From CSP1-1 sp035620615 (GTDB lineage Archaea; Thermoproteota; Nitrososphaeria; Nitrososphaerales; Nitrosopumilaceae): 45,082 nt of DNA. A model generated the notes under the pieces. It saw only the letters and a list, made by a program, of their open reading frames with translations, had not been told where the DNA came from and made no database searches. The position numbers were made by a program, and so were the translations under genes. Positions 26,197 through 34,972 of the stretch are shown here, one piece after another. Location of the stretch: positions 1 through 45,082 of the forward strand of contig DASPGM010000022.1 in NCBI GenBank assembly GCA_035620615.1. Direction: 5' to 3'. Position 1 is the stretch's first letter. Every line of letters begins with the position of its first letter.

Positions 26197-26279
26197 TGAC
26201 TGATTTTAATTAATGCAAAAATTGCAAATCCAGCCATAATTAGTGCAGGAACAAGAGTTATCATAAATTCTTTTGACAT
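26193..26279 (-). CDS. candidate 28-aa single-span membrane microprotein
   Basis: ATG at 26279 to TAG at 26193-26195; the stop overlaps the end of the rhodanese gene. The product has a short polar start (MSKEF) and then one hydrophobic stretch (MITLVPALIMAGFAIFALI) with a KISH tail. An AT-rich region upstream (minus strand, 26290-26330) could hold a TATA element. The evidence is composition and layout only, so it may be chance. Confidence 0.42.
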   Translation of the reverse strand: MSKEFMITLVPALIMAGFAIFALIKISH

Positions 26280-26352
26280 GACTTTTCTATATTTTTACAT
26301 AATATTAACCGTTAATAATTATAGTAAAATTTTCTGCTTTGTAAAAAAAATT

Positions 26353-28455
26353 CTATTTTTTATTTTTCCATGAAAATGAATTATAAACCATTTCAGGTAC
26401 AAGCTGCTTGAAGGGTTGAGAACCTCCTTCATACCATTTTGTAAAATATTCGTACAAATGAAGCCTTAACGACTGTATATACACAATCAATCCTTCAATC
26501 ATCATAATACCTAACTGTCCTCCAACAATTAACACAAGTGCACCCGGTGCATCTAATCCTCCCATAGCTTTGAATGCGTTATTTACTGTAAGTAAAAGTG
26601 CAGCATGTACCAATAACATAATTCCTATTCGTGCATAGCTAATTGTATGTGCAAGACACTCTACAGTTTTTCCTAGTAATACTTCCATTATTACACTTAC
26701 CATATCTCCACCTTGGTCTGGATGTTTTTTATTATGCAAAATCCCACCAACTATCATCAATACCACACATGCAATTATCACAACAATTGCAATTCTAACA
26801 ACTAACCAAACAACTGCCCACTCTCCTACAAGAACAGTTATCCATGGAACTGGTTCGGTATGATCTCTAGAGTACATGTTCATTACATCATAACCTGAAC
26901 CAATGGCTCCCATCATTACAGCAAAAACTCCTAACCACATGAACAAATTTGGAATTGCTTCAAAGAACATTGCAGTTTTGTTTCCGGTTCTCCAAAAATT
27001 ATGAATTCGTAACATAAAGGCCCATCCCAAGTGAATTACTCCAAGAAAAATTGATACTTTAAGAATCATAATTACCTGTTCAATTGTAAGCTCTGCAACA
27101 CTGATTGCTCCAATCATCCATGCAATGGGGTGGAGAGGCCCTCCATCATGTAACAAGGATTCAAAAAATCCAAAGTGATCTAAATGAAAACCAAATAACT
27201 CTCCCTGAAACACTCCTGCAATTGCACCTGCAGCACCTGACATTGCAAGCAACATTCCCCATCTTGAAAGAGAACCCTGTCCCTTGAATTTGAATAATAA
27301 ACCAAGACCCATTAACAATAAACCATGTCCCAAATCTGCAAACATTATTCCATAAAAAATTGGCCACATCAGAGCAATCATCCATGTAGGATCAAACTCA
27401 CCATGTTTTGGAATTCCTTGACTATCTGTAATTACTTCGTATGTTTTTATCCATTTGGGATTTTGAATATGAACAGGAAGATTTGCAAGTGCCTTGGGAT
27501 CTTTGATTTCCTCAGTAACTGACATCCACTGACTGGTAATTTCCTTAAACTTTGTTTCCATTTTTTTTGGAATATATCCCTGTATTAATGCAAATCTTTT
27601 TGTTCCACCTGGCTTTCGTAAGATTTCAAGAACATCTTTGGCTACCATAGATGATTCATGTAATCCCAAGATGTCGGCACGAATTTTTTTTGTAATTAGA
27701 GATAATTCTTTTGTAAGTGACTTCTGTTTTTCCTTAAGTTGTTTAATTTTTGATTCAGCTAATGTAAAAGCTTCACTTGGTATTTGTGGAAATCCCTGGG
27801 GAATCGTGAATGGATTTGTATTAAATGCTCGCATAACTTTTAAAACTTTATCGGAATCTTTTGCATCACTAATTATTAGCAAGGCAGATTTGCCTTTTAA
27901 TTCTAAATCATATTTGTAAATTGTAATACCTTCTAAAGAACGGGCAATTTCTCCATAGTCATCTGAATTAATGACAAAAAGATTGGTGTAAAAATATTTC
28001 ATCAATCCAAAATTACCAAGATCAATATTCAGCTTACTTACAACCTGAATTGTTTCTTTAAGATTGGTATATTCATCAAGGGATCTTTTTGTATCAGTAT
28101 CCTCTTGTAAAACTTTAGAAGCATTAGAAATTATATTTGGAGTTTTTTTCTCCAAATCCTCAATCATGTTTTGAATTTCATCTAACTCAAATTTTCTTTT
28201 TTTAATAACAGTTCCTTTAAAAAGAATTTCCATAATTCCAACTCGTAGTGGAATTTTTAGTCCCTTTACTATCTCGTCAATAGATTGGTGTATCTTTTGT
28301 GCTCGTAATAATAAATCATCAATTTCTGGAGTGATAGTTTCGTTTTCAGATTCAATTTTATGAAACCATTGAAATTCAGCCAGACGTGAAACCGCTATAG
28401 GCGAATCGGTTCTTGGCAAAATAATATTTCCCATAACAAGTTCAGTTACTGCCAA
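26353..28455 (-). CDS. atpI: A-type ATP synthase subunit I (a-subunit)
   Basis: The 700-residue stator subunit that forms the ion half-channels against the rotor. The N-terminal half (about 1-340) is cytosolic and rich in coiled-coil; the C-terminal half has seven to eight membrane helices. Near the C-terminus QSLRLHLYEYFTKWYEGG is the conserved stretch carrying the Arg that faces the rotor Glu. GDHGHG-type features appear as FADLGHGLLLMGLGL. It is divergent from the atpE-A-B-D-K operon, with a 137-base shared upstream region. Confidence 0.93.
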   Translation of the reverse strand: MAVTELVMGNIILPRTDSPIAVSRLAEFQWFHKIESENETITPEIDDLLLRAQKIHQSIDEIVKGLKIPLRVGIMEILFKGTVIKKRKFELDEIQNMIEDLEKKTPNIISNASKVLQEDTDTKRSLDEYTNLKETIQVVSKLNIDLGNFGLMKYFYTNLFVINSDDYGEIARSLEGITIYKYDLELKGKSALLIISDAKDSDKVLKVMRAFNTNPFTIPQGFPQIPSEAFTLAESKIKQLKEKQKSLTKELSLITKKIRADILGLHESSMVAKDVLEILRKPGGTKRFALIQGYIPKKMETKFKEITSQWMSVTEEIKDPKALANLPVHIQNPKWIKTYEVITDSQGIPKHGEFDPTWMIALMWPIFYGIMFADLGHGLLLMGLGLLFKFKGQGSLSRWGMLLAMSGAAGAIAGVFQGELFGFHLDHFGFFESLLHDGGPLHPIAWMIGAISVAELTIEQVIMILKVSIFLGVIHLGWAFMLRIHNFWRTGNKTAMFFEAIPNLFMWLGVFAVMMGAIGSGYDVMNMYSRDHTEPVPWITVLVGEWAVVWLVVRIAIVVIIACVVLMIVGGILHNKKHPDQGGDMVSVIMEVLLGKTVECLAHTISYARIGIMLLVHAALLLTVNNAFKAMGGLDAPGALVLIVGGQLGIMMIEGLIVYIQSLRLHLYEYFTKWYEGGSQPFKQLVPEMVYNSFSWKNKK

Positions 28456-28592
28456 TAGTTACAAGCGGCTTTGATGAGGTTTAAAATCTTTCTGAGGTAA
28501 TTTTGGCTTTAAGATCTTAATTAAATTTCCAAGTTTAAGATTTTTTGTTATTTCCCAAACATTAAAATCCGATATCTATTGAATCGGGTTCG

Positions 28593-29192
28593 TTGACTTC
28601 TGACCCTAAATTAGAAATGACAATTGACAAAATTCTAAATCAAACCGAAGCTGAAAATTTATCCAGCTTAAAAAAATCTTTTAACGAATCATTAGAAATC
28701 CTATCAAAATCGCAAACATCACTTGAGCAAGAATATGATAGAATAATAGATGAAGGCAAAAAAGAAGCCGAAAAAATTGAAAAGCAAATAATTGGAGGCT
28801 CCGATCTAGAAACCAGAAATAAACAAATTTTACTAGTAGAAGAATCTATTCAAAAAGTTTTTGAAAAAGCCATTGAAAAAATCAAGTCTACTGGACGTGA
28901 TGAGAAATATTCCAAATTATTAACACTATTACTTGAAGAATCTACTCAAGCACTAGGAACAACTGATGTTATAGTTTATTCTAATTCAAAAGATAAAGAA
29001 ATTGTAAAGCCTTTGTTATCTAAATTTTCTGGCGCAGAATTTTCAAATGATTCAATCAATTGTCTTGGTGGAGTTGAGGTAAAATCAAAGGATGGAACAA
29101 TGACTTTTAACAATACCATTGATGCAAGATTTGATCGCATGAAGCCTTTAATTAGGAAAGATATTGCTAAAAAATTCGGAATAGGTAATTGA
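28593..29192 (+). CDS. atpE: A-type ATP synthase subunit E
   Basis: The 199-residue peripheral-stalk subunit. A long N-terminal helix (about 20-90, charged heptads) is followed by a C-terminal alpha/beta domain with GGVEVKSKDGTMTFNNTIDARF, typical of V/A-ATPase subunit E. Starts with TTG. One base separates its stop from atpA. Its usual partner, the stalk subunit H (G), is not recognised next to it. Confidence 0.88.
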   Translation: MTSDPKLEMTIDKILNQTEAENLSSLKKSFNESLEILSKSQTSLEQEYDRIIDEGKKEAEKIEKQIIGGSDLETRNKQILLVEESIQKVFEKAIEKIKSTGRDEKYSKLLTLLLEESTQALGTTDVIVYSNSKDKEIVKPLLSKFSGAEFSNDSINCLGGVEVKSKDGTMTFNNTIDARFDRMKPLIRKDIAKKFGIGN

Positions 29193-29193
29193 A

Positions 29194-30972
29194 ATGGTTG
29201 CACAAGGCAGAATAGTTTGGGTAAGTGGACCTGCAGTTAAAGCAGATGGTATGTCTGAGGCAAAAATGTATGAAACAGTTGCAGTAGGTGATGCTAAACT
29301 TATTGGTGAAGTAATTCGTTTAACTGGAGATGTTGCATTCATTCAAGTTTATGAATCTACAAGTGGTCTCAAGCCTGGAGAACCTGTTATTGGAACTGGA
29401 AATCCACTTAGTGTTCTCCTTGGACCTGGAATAATTGGTCAAATTTATGATGGTATTCAAAGACCACTAAAAGAACTTTCAAAAAAATCAGGTTCCTTCA
29501 TTGGAAGAGGAATTACAACTACTCCAGTTGATATGTCTAAAAAATATCACTTTATTCCAACCGTTAAAGTTGGAGATAACATACAAGCAGGAAATATTCT
29601 TGGCACTGTAAAGGAAACTGACCTGATTGATCATAAAATCATGGTACCGCCAGATCATGCTGGTGGAAAAATTACTAAAATTGTAAGTGAAGGAGATTAT
29701 GATTTAGAAACTGAGATTGCTACTGCTGAAAAAGACGGTAAATCAAGCATTCTTAAAATGTATCACAAGTGGCCTGTAAGAAAACCACGTCCTTATCAAA
29801 AAAGATACGACCCAACAATTCCTTTATTGACTGGACAACGAGTCATTGATACATTTTTCCCTCTTGCAAAAGGAGGAACCGGTTCAATTCCAGGAGCATT
29901 TGGAACTGGTAAAACAGTTACCTTACACCAAATAGCAAAGTGGGCAGATTCCCAAGTTGTAGTTTACATTGGTTGTGGAGAGCGTGGAAATGAGATGACT
30001 GAAGTATTAGTTGAATTTCCAGAATTAAAAGATCCTCGTACCGGCAAACCATTAATGGAAAGAACGGTTCTTGTAGCAAACACTAGTAACATGCCTGTAG
30101 CTGCAAGAGAGGCAAGTATCTACACTGGAGTTACAATTGCTGAATATTATAGAGATATGGGAATGGATGTAGTTTTAGTAGCAGACTCTACAAGCAGATG
30201 GGCAGAAGCACTTCGAGAAATGAGTGGAAGACTAGAGGAGATGCCTGCTGAAGAAGGATATCCATCTTATCTTGCATCAAGATTAGCAGAATTTTATGAA
30301 AGAGCAGGACGAGTAAGAGCTCTGGGGAGTCCTGATAGAGATGGTTCAGTAAGTTTAGTTGGAGCCGTTTCTCCATCTGGTGGTGACTTTACTGAACCCG
30401 TGACAACACATACAATGAGATTTATCAAAACATTTTGGGCATTGGATGCTAAACTTGCCTATTCAAGACACTATCCTTCAATTAATTGGATGAATAGCTA
30501 TTCTGGTTATCTAGCTGATATTGCCAAGTGGTGGGGAGAAAATGTAAGTGATGAATGGTTTACCATTAGAAATGAAGCCTATAGTGTTTTACAAAGAGAA
30601 GATACACTCAAAGAAATTGTAAGACTATTAGGCCCTGAAGCGTTACCAGATGAAGAAAAATTAATTCTAGAAGTTGCTAGGATGGTAAAAATTGGATTAT
30701 TACAACAAAACTCCTTTGATGAAGTAGATACCTATTGTAGCCCTGAAAAACAATTCAAATTAATGAAATTGCTAGTTGACTTTTACAAATATGGACAACA
30801 GGCATTAAAGGATGGTGCATTACTTTCTGATATTCGTGCAATGTCAGTAATTGGTTCTCTATTAAAAGCACGAATGGAAGTTAAGGATAATGAAATGGAC
30901 AAATTAGATCAAATAGGACAACTCATGCAGGAACAATTCAAAAGTATTACTGGAGTTAAAGTTTCAAATTGA
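29194..30972 (+). CDS. atpA: A-type ATP synthase catalytic subunit A
   Basis: The 592-residue catalytic subunit that makes or hydrolyses ATP. Walker A PGAFGTGKT (about residues 231-239), the long non-homologous insertion typical of A/V-type subunits (about 115-190), GERGNEMTEVL with the catalytic Glu, and VLVADSTSRWAEALREMSGR. Full length and intact. Overlaps the atpB start by 4 bases, consistent with coupled synthesis of the A3B3 hexamer. Confidence 0.97.
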   Translation: MVAQGRIVWVSGPAVKADGMSEAKMYETVAVGDAKLIGEVIRLTGDVAFIQVYESTSGLKPGEPVIGTGNPLSVLLGPGIIGQIYDGIQRPLKELSKKSGSFIGRGITTTPVDMSKKYHFIPTVKVGDNIQAGNILGTVKETDLIDHKIMVPPDHAGGKITKIVSEGDYDLETEIATAEKDGKSSILKMYHKWPVRKPRPYQKRYDPTIPLLTGQRVIDTFFPLAKGGTGSIPGAFGTGKTVTLHQIAKWADSQVVVYIGCGERGNEMTEVLVEFPELKDPRTGKPLMERTVLVANTSNMPVAAREASIYTGVTIAEYYRDMGMDVVLVADSTSRWAEALREMSGRLEEMPAEEGYPSYLASRLAEFYERAGRVRALGSPDRDGSVSLVGAVSPSGGDFTEPVTTHTMRFIKTFWALDAKLAYSRHYPSINWMNSYSGYLADIAKWWGENVSDEWFTIRNEAYSVLQREDTLKEIVRLLGPEALPDEEKLILEVARMVKIGLLQQNSFDEVDTYCSPEKQFKLMKLLVDFYKYGQQALKDGALLSDIRAMSVIGSLLKARMEVKDNEMDKLDQIGQLMQEQFKSITGVKVSN

Positions 30973-32354
30973 GTAAGCAAGGTGGAGTTCAATACAACAA
31001 GATTGCAGAGATTAAAGGACCACTTGTTATTGTTGATGATGTAGAAAATGCTGCATTTGATGAACTTGTTGAAATTCAAACTTCTTCTGGACAAAAAAGA
31101 TTAGGTAAAGTACTTGAGGTAGGTAACGGCAAAGCTATTGTTCAAGTCTTTGAGGGAACAACTGGATTATCTATAGCTGGGACTCAAGCAAAATTTGTCG
31201 GTAAAGTAATGGATCTACCAGTTTCAGAACAATTACTTGGTAGAGTTTTTGATGGATTAGGAAAACCAAAGGATGGACTTCCAGATCCAATTGCAGATAA
31301 ATTTTTAGACATTAATGGAGAGCCAATGAATCCCGAACAGCGAGAATATCCACGTGACTTTATTCAAACCGGAGTCTCAGTAATTGATGGAATGTTAACT
31401 CTTGTAAGGGGTCAGAAACTTCCAATTTTTTCAGGTTCTGGAATGTCACATAATATTCTTGCAGCACAAATTGCTCGCCAGGCATCAGTTGTAGGAACTA
31501 GTGATGAATTTGCAGTAGTTTTTGCAGCTATTGGTGTTCAATATAGTGAGTCAGAATATTTCAGAAGAAGTCTTGAAGAATCTGGTGCTCTGAAAAGAAG
31601 TGTTTTGTTCTTAAATCTTGCAGATGATCCTGCAATTGAACGAATTATCACTCCACGAGTTGCACTAACTGCAGCAGAATATCTTGCATATGATTTGGGT
31701 ATGCATGTCCTTGTAATACTTACTGATATGACAAATTATGCTGAAGCCCTCAGAGAAATTAGTGCAGCACGAGAAGAGGTCCCTGGTAGAAAGGGATATC
31801 CTGGATATTTGTATACAGACCTCTCAACCATTTATGAAAGAGCAGGCAGATTACGAGGAAAGAAAGGAAGTGTTACACAAATGCCTATTTTATCAATGCC
31901 TTCTGATGATATTACTCATCCAATTCCAGATCTTACTGGTTACATCACTGAAGGTCAAATTGTATTAGGCCGAGATTTGTTTAGACAAGGAATCTATCCA
32001 CCAGTAAATATTTTGATGAGTCTTAGCAGAATCATGAAAGATGGAATTGGTGAAGGAAGAACAAGAGCTGATCATCAAGAAATTTCAAACCAAAATTATG
32101 ATGCCTACTCTAGAGCACAAGAAGTTCGTGCACTTGCAGGAATTGTAGGCAAGGCCGGACTTACAGGAGTTGATCTTAAATATCTTGAATTTGGCGATGA
32201 ATTTGAAAAAAAATTCTTATCCCAAGATCTTGATGAAAATAGAACTATAGAAGAAACATTAGCTTTACAATGGAATGCGGTTTCTCATTTACCTAAAAAT
32301 GAGCTTACCAAAGTCAAAGACAAATTCATCGAACAATTCTACAAGGAAAATTAG
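30969..32354 (+). CDS. atpB: A-type ATP synthase subunit B
   Basis: The 461-residue non-catalytic subunit that alternates with A in the head. It has the GSGMSHN sequence in the position where A carries its P-loop, plus VLILTDMTNYAEALREISAAREEVPGR spread across the usual region, and YTDLSTIYERAGR. TTG start overlapping the atpA stop (TTGA). Followed by atpD after 6 bases. Confidence 0.96.
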   Translation: MSKQGGVQYNKIAEIKGPLVIVDDVENAAFDELVEIQTSSGQKRLGKVLEVGNGKAIVQVFEGTTGLSIAGTQAKFVGKVMDLPVSEQLLGRVFDGLGKPKDGLPDPIADKFLDINGEPMNPEQREYPRDFIQTGVSVIDGMLTLVRGQKLPIFSGSGMSHNILAAQIARQASVVGTSDEFAVVFAAIGVQYSESEYFRRSLEESGALKRSVLFLNLADDPAIERIITPRVALTAAEYLAYDLGMHVLVILTDMTNYAEALREISAAREEVPGRKGYPGYLYTDLSTIYERAGRLRGKKGSVTQMPILSMPSDDITHPIPDLTGYITEGQIVLGRDLFRQGIYPPVNILMSLSRIMKDGIGEGRTRADHQEISNQNYDAYSRAQEVRALAGIVGKAGLTGVDLKYLEFGDEFEKKFLSQDLDENRTIEETLALQWNAVSHLPKNELTKVKDKFIEQFYKEN

Positions 32355-32360
32355 TAGCAA

Positions 32361-32993
32361 ATGTCATTTGGACAAAATGTCGCTGCAACAAAAATTGAAC
32401 TACTAAAATACAAACGTTCAAGCCAAGTTGCTTCAATGGTTAGAAAAATTCTTGATGATAAACGAAAAGTGTTACTCAAAAATATTGAAGAAATGATAAC
32501 AGAAGCTTCAAAGGCTCGTGAAGGAATTTGGGATCCGCTACAAGACGTGTATAAATCTGTAAATGAGGCATATCTAGCATTAGGAACTATTACTGTTGAT
32601 TCTGTTGCTCAATCAGCTCCTGCAGTAATGGAAGTCGATATTAACATCAAACGGGTCGTAGATGTAAAAATCCCAGCCCTTAATGTAACTGAAAAAGATA
32701 CAAAATCAATGCCATATGGTTTTGCAGATACAAATTCTTCAATTGATAGAGCAGCAAAACAGATCAAAGCAATGCTTCCAAAAATTTGTAAGGCTGCCGA
32801 ATATGAAAACTCAATATTTAGTTTGGCAAAAGCTTTAGAAAAAACTCAAAAATTGTTAAATGCTTTAGAAAATGTAATTATTCCGCAATACCAATCTAGA
32901 ATAAAATATATTTTAGCTACTTTAGAGGAAAGGGAACGCGAAGAATTCGCAAGGTTAAAAAAAGTCAAAGCAGCAATTGAGAAGAGAAAATAA
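32361..32993 (+). CDS. atpD: A-type ATP synthase subunit D
   Basis: The 210-residue central-shaft subunit, a long antiparallel coiled coil that turns inside the A3B3 head. The N-terminal ATKIELLKYKRSSQVASMV and the C-terminal region with LNALENVIIPQYQSRIKYI then LEEREREEFARLKKVKA are the family hallmark. It is directly followed by a 43-aa ORF after one base. No recognisable subunit F gene is adjacent, although D and F normally work as a pair. Confidence 0.94.
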   Translation: MSFGQNVAATKIELLKYKRSSQVASMVRKILDDKRKVLLKNIEEMITEASKAREGIWDPLQDVYKSVNEAYLALGTITVDSVAQSAPAVMEVDINIKRVVDVKIPALNVTEKDTKSMPYGFADTNSSIDRAAKQIKAMLPKICKAAEYENSIFSLAKALEKTQKLLNALENVIIPQYQSRIKYILATLEEREREEFARLKKVKAAIEKRK

Positions 32994-32994
32994 A

Positions 32995-33126
32995 ATGGGA
33001 AAAGACGAAATAAAAAAATTATTGGAAAATTCCAAAAAAGTTTTAGAGCAAGATTATACTAATTTTGAAAATTCGATAAAAAATAATCTTAGTTCTCTTA
33101 AAAAGAAAACTCTAGATCAAATTTGA
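32995..33126 (+). CDS. 43-aa charged helical ORF between atpD and atpK
   Basis: ATG at 32995 follows the atpD stop by one base and runs to TGA at 33124-33126. The product is 43 residues, rich in Lys, Glu, Asn and Leu with heptad-like hydrophobic spacing (IKKLLENSKKVL, then FENSIKNNLSSLKKKTL). It is predicted to be one or two amphipathic helices, with no membrane span. Spacing and position argue that it is translated with atpD. Candidates are a shortened stalk subunit H/G, a shaft cap replacing part of F, or an assembly factor; the sequence alone does not decide. Confidence 0.62.
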   Translation: MGKDEIKKLLENSKKVLEQDYTNFENSIKNNLSSLKKKTLDQI

Positions 33127-33145
33127 TTTTCAAAACACATCATGA

Positions 33146-33154
33146 TTTAAATAT
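33146..33154 (+). promoter_or_regulatory. TATA-like element before atpK
   Basis: TTTAAATAT is centred about 30 bases before the ATG at 33180, and a GAGAGG purine run follows. This would allow extra transcription of the rotor-ring gene, whose product is needed in more copies than the other subunits. Confidence 0.5.
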
Positions 33155-33179
33155 GGAGCCTTGAGAGGAATACTCGTCA

Positions 33180-33488
33180 ATGAAATCTGTTAATCTTTTA
33201 CTTTTGACAACAATGCTAATTTCTGTATCAGGACTTGTTGGCGTTGCATATGCACAAGAAGCAACCGGCAGTTCTTCTGATGATGGTTCTAAATTAATTG
33301 GTGCTGGAATTGCATTTGGTCTTGCTGCAGTTGGTGCCGGAATTGGATTAGGTTATGTCGGCTCCGCAGGTCTTGCAGTAATTAGTGAAAATCCAGCTTT
33401 ACAATCCAAAGTATTCATTTTCATTGGAATGGTCGAATCCATTGCTATCTATGGGATCGTCATGATGTTCATTATTTTAGGACAGTAA
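33180..33488 (+). CDS. atpK: A-type ATP synthase rotor subunit K (c-ring) with signal peptide
   Basis: The 102-residue proteolipid that forms the rotor ring. Residues 1-25 look like a cleavable signal peptide (AYA-Q), followed by a short Ser/Asp linker and one helical hairpin: a glycine-rich first helix (about 38-66) and a second helix with the ion-carrying E86 in MVESIAIYG. One hairpin per subunit with one carboxylate predicts a ring like that of bacterial F-type c. It ends the atpE-A-B-D operon; a TATA-like element upstream may boost it. Confidence 0.92.
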   Translation: MKSVNLLLLTTMLISVSGLVGVAYAQEATGSSSDDGSKLIGAGIAFGLAAVGAGIGLGYVGSAGLAVISENPALQSKVFIFIGMVESIAIYGIVMMFIILGQ

Positions 33489-33529
33489 AAATTATTTTTC
33501 GATTTAATATCTAAAAACTTTTTAAAAAA

Positions 33530-33991
33530 TTAATAATATTTAAGCTTGTTAACGTCTAAAATTCTACTACAATATCTACATTTTAGAACAAGACCTGTTT
33601 TGTCAATTACATCCATTGTTGATTCAATATGTTCAGAGCTATTAGTAACACAATCAGGATTTGAACATCTGAAAATTCTTCCTATTTCATTTGGTAATGA
33701 GACTCGTCGTTTTTCAACTAGCTTATAATTTTTAATAATATTTACCGTAGAATTTGGGGCAATAACTGCAAGCTTGTTTGTATCATCATCCTGTAGATAT
33801 CGATTTTCAACTTTGATTATGTCTTTTTTTTTAGATTTCCCACTGGGAACATTTAGTGCAATAGTAATGACATTGCCCTCCCTACCGTCAATATCTAGGG
33901 CATCTAGAACTTTGATCCCTTTTCCTTGATCAATATGATCAATTACTGTACCATCTTTGATACGACGAACGATTAGGTCCGATTCCTGCAT
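33530..33991 (-). CDS. pyrI: aspartate carbamoyltransferase regulatory subunit
   Basis: Binds nucleotides and controls the catalytic subunit in pyrimidine synthesis. It has the N-terminal VRRIKDGTVIDHID and GKGIKVLDAL of the allosteric domain, and a zinc domain with C-x4-C (CSNPDC) and C-x2-C (CRYC). The frame is open to GTG at 34012, but the ATG at 33991 gives the usual family start and lies about 27 bases from a TATATA element on the minus strand, so it is preferred. Divergent from pyrB rather than in the common pyrBI order. Confidence 0.93.
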   Translation of the reverse strand: MQESDLIVRRIKDGTVIDHIDQGKGIKVLDALDIDGREGNVITIALNVPSGKSKKKDIIKVENRYLQDDDTNKLAVIAPNSTVNIIKNYKLVEKRRVSLPNEIGRIFRCSNPDCVTNSSEHIESTMDVIDKTGLVLKCRYCSRILDVNKLKYY

Positions 33992-33999
33992 CAGAATAC

Positions 34000-34023
34000 T
34001 TTGTATATGCACCTGTATATATG
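34000..34023. promoter_or_regulatory. overlapping divergent promoters of pyrI and pyrB
   Basis: Two TATA elements lie side by side: TTTGTATATG (34000-34009), centred about 28 bases before pyrB ATG 34033, and CATATATAC on the minus strand (34014-34022), centred about 27 bases before pyrI ATG 33991. Each TATA element therefore lies at or inside the other gene's upstream region, so the two transcripts probably compete or share control. Confidence 0.6.
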
Positions 34024-34032
34024 ATTCAAAGA

Positions 34033-34962
34033 ATGAACGAATTTTTTCAAAAAGACATTATCTCTGTACGAGATTTTGATAAACAAAAATTGGAGACTAT
34101 TTTTGATGCTACGAATAGAATTATCAAGCTCAAACCCAATGATAGACGTGAAATTGGGAGGGGGAAAACATTAGGCTATTTATTTTACGAACCTAGTACT
34201 AGAACTCGCTTAAGTTTTGAAGCAGCTATTGCTTCCATTGGGGGAACATCAATTGGTATATCTAACATATCTTCATCTTCAACCCAGAAAGGTGAAAGTT
34301 TAGCTGACACTGTTCGAATAATGTCAATTTATTCAGATGTATTAGTTCTAAGACATCCTCTTGATGGTTCTAGTAGATTTGCAGCAGAAATTTCGGATAA
34401 ATCTGTAATTAATGGTGGTAGTGGGACAGAAGAACATCCTACTCAGGCCATTCAAGATCTTTTTACAATAAAAAAAGAAAAGAATAGGATTGATGGTCTT
34501 AAAATCGGTATTGTAGGGGATCTCAAATATGGGCGAACTGTTTACTCTTTGTTATCAGCTTTAAGCTATTACGACGTTGATGTTCATTTAATTTCTCCTG
34601 AATCACTAAAAATTAGAACCGATTCAACTTATGAAATTAAAAAACGATTTTCATTTACAGAATCAACAGATCTTGAAGAGTATATTGATGATTTAGATGT
34701 AGTATATGTAACTAGAATTCAAAAGGAACGATTTCCAGACGAAGAAGAATACATTAAGGTTAAAGGAAGTTATGTAATCGGACTAGATATTATAAAAAAA
34801 ATGAAAGATGATGCAATAATTCTACATCCATTACCTAGGTTAGATGAAATTTCAGCAGAAGTAGATAATTCCAAGCAAGCAAAATATTTCAAACAAGCTG
34901 AATATGGAATGTATACTCGTGCGGCATTATTGGGATTAATTTTAAACGAGAAAGGATTTTAA
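34033..34962 (+). CDS. pyrB: aspartate carbamoyltransferase catalytic subunit
   Basis: Condenses carbamoyl phosphate with aspartate, the committed step of pyrimidine synthesis. It has the carbamoyl phosphate loop YEPSTRTRLSFEAA, the flexible SSSTQKGESLADT loop, GTEEHPTQAIQDLF, the GDLKYGRTVYSL block and HPLPRLDEIS. The frame is open to ATG at 34021, but ATG at 34033 (MNEFFQKDIIS) fits both the usual N-terminus and the TATA spacing. About 309 residues, normal. Assembles with PyrI encoded on the opposite strand. Confidence 0.96.
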   Translation: MNEFFQKDIISVRDFDKQKLETIFDATNRIIKLKPNDRREIGRGKTLGYLFYEPSTRTRLSFEAAIASIGGTSIGISNISSSSTQKGESLADTVRIMSIYSDVLVLRHPLDGSSRFAAEISDKSVINGGSGTEEHPTQAIQDLFTIKKEKNRIDGLKIGIVGDLKYGRTVYSLLSALSYYDVDVHLISPESLKIRTDSTYEIKKRFSFTESTDLEEYIDDLDVVYVTRIQKERFPDEEEYIKVKGSYVIGLDIIKKMKDDAIILHPLPRLDEISAEVDNSKQAKYFKQAEYGMYTRAALLGLILNEKGF

Positions 34963-34972
34963 TTAATTTAAT

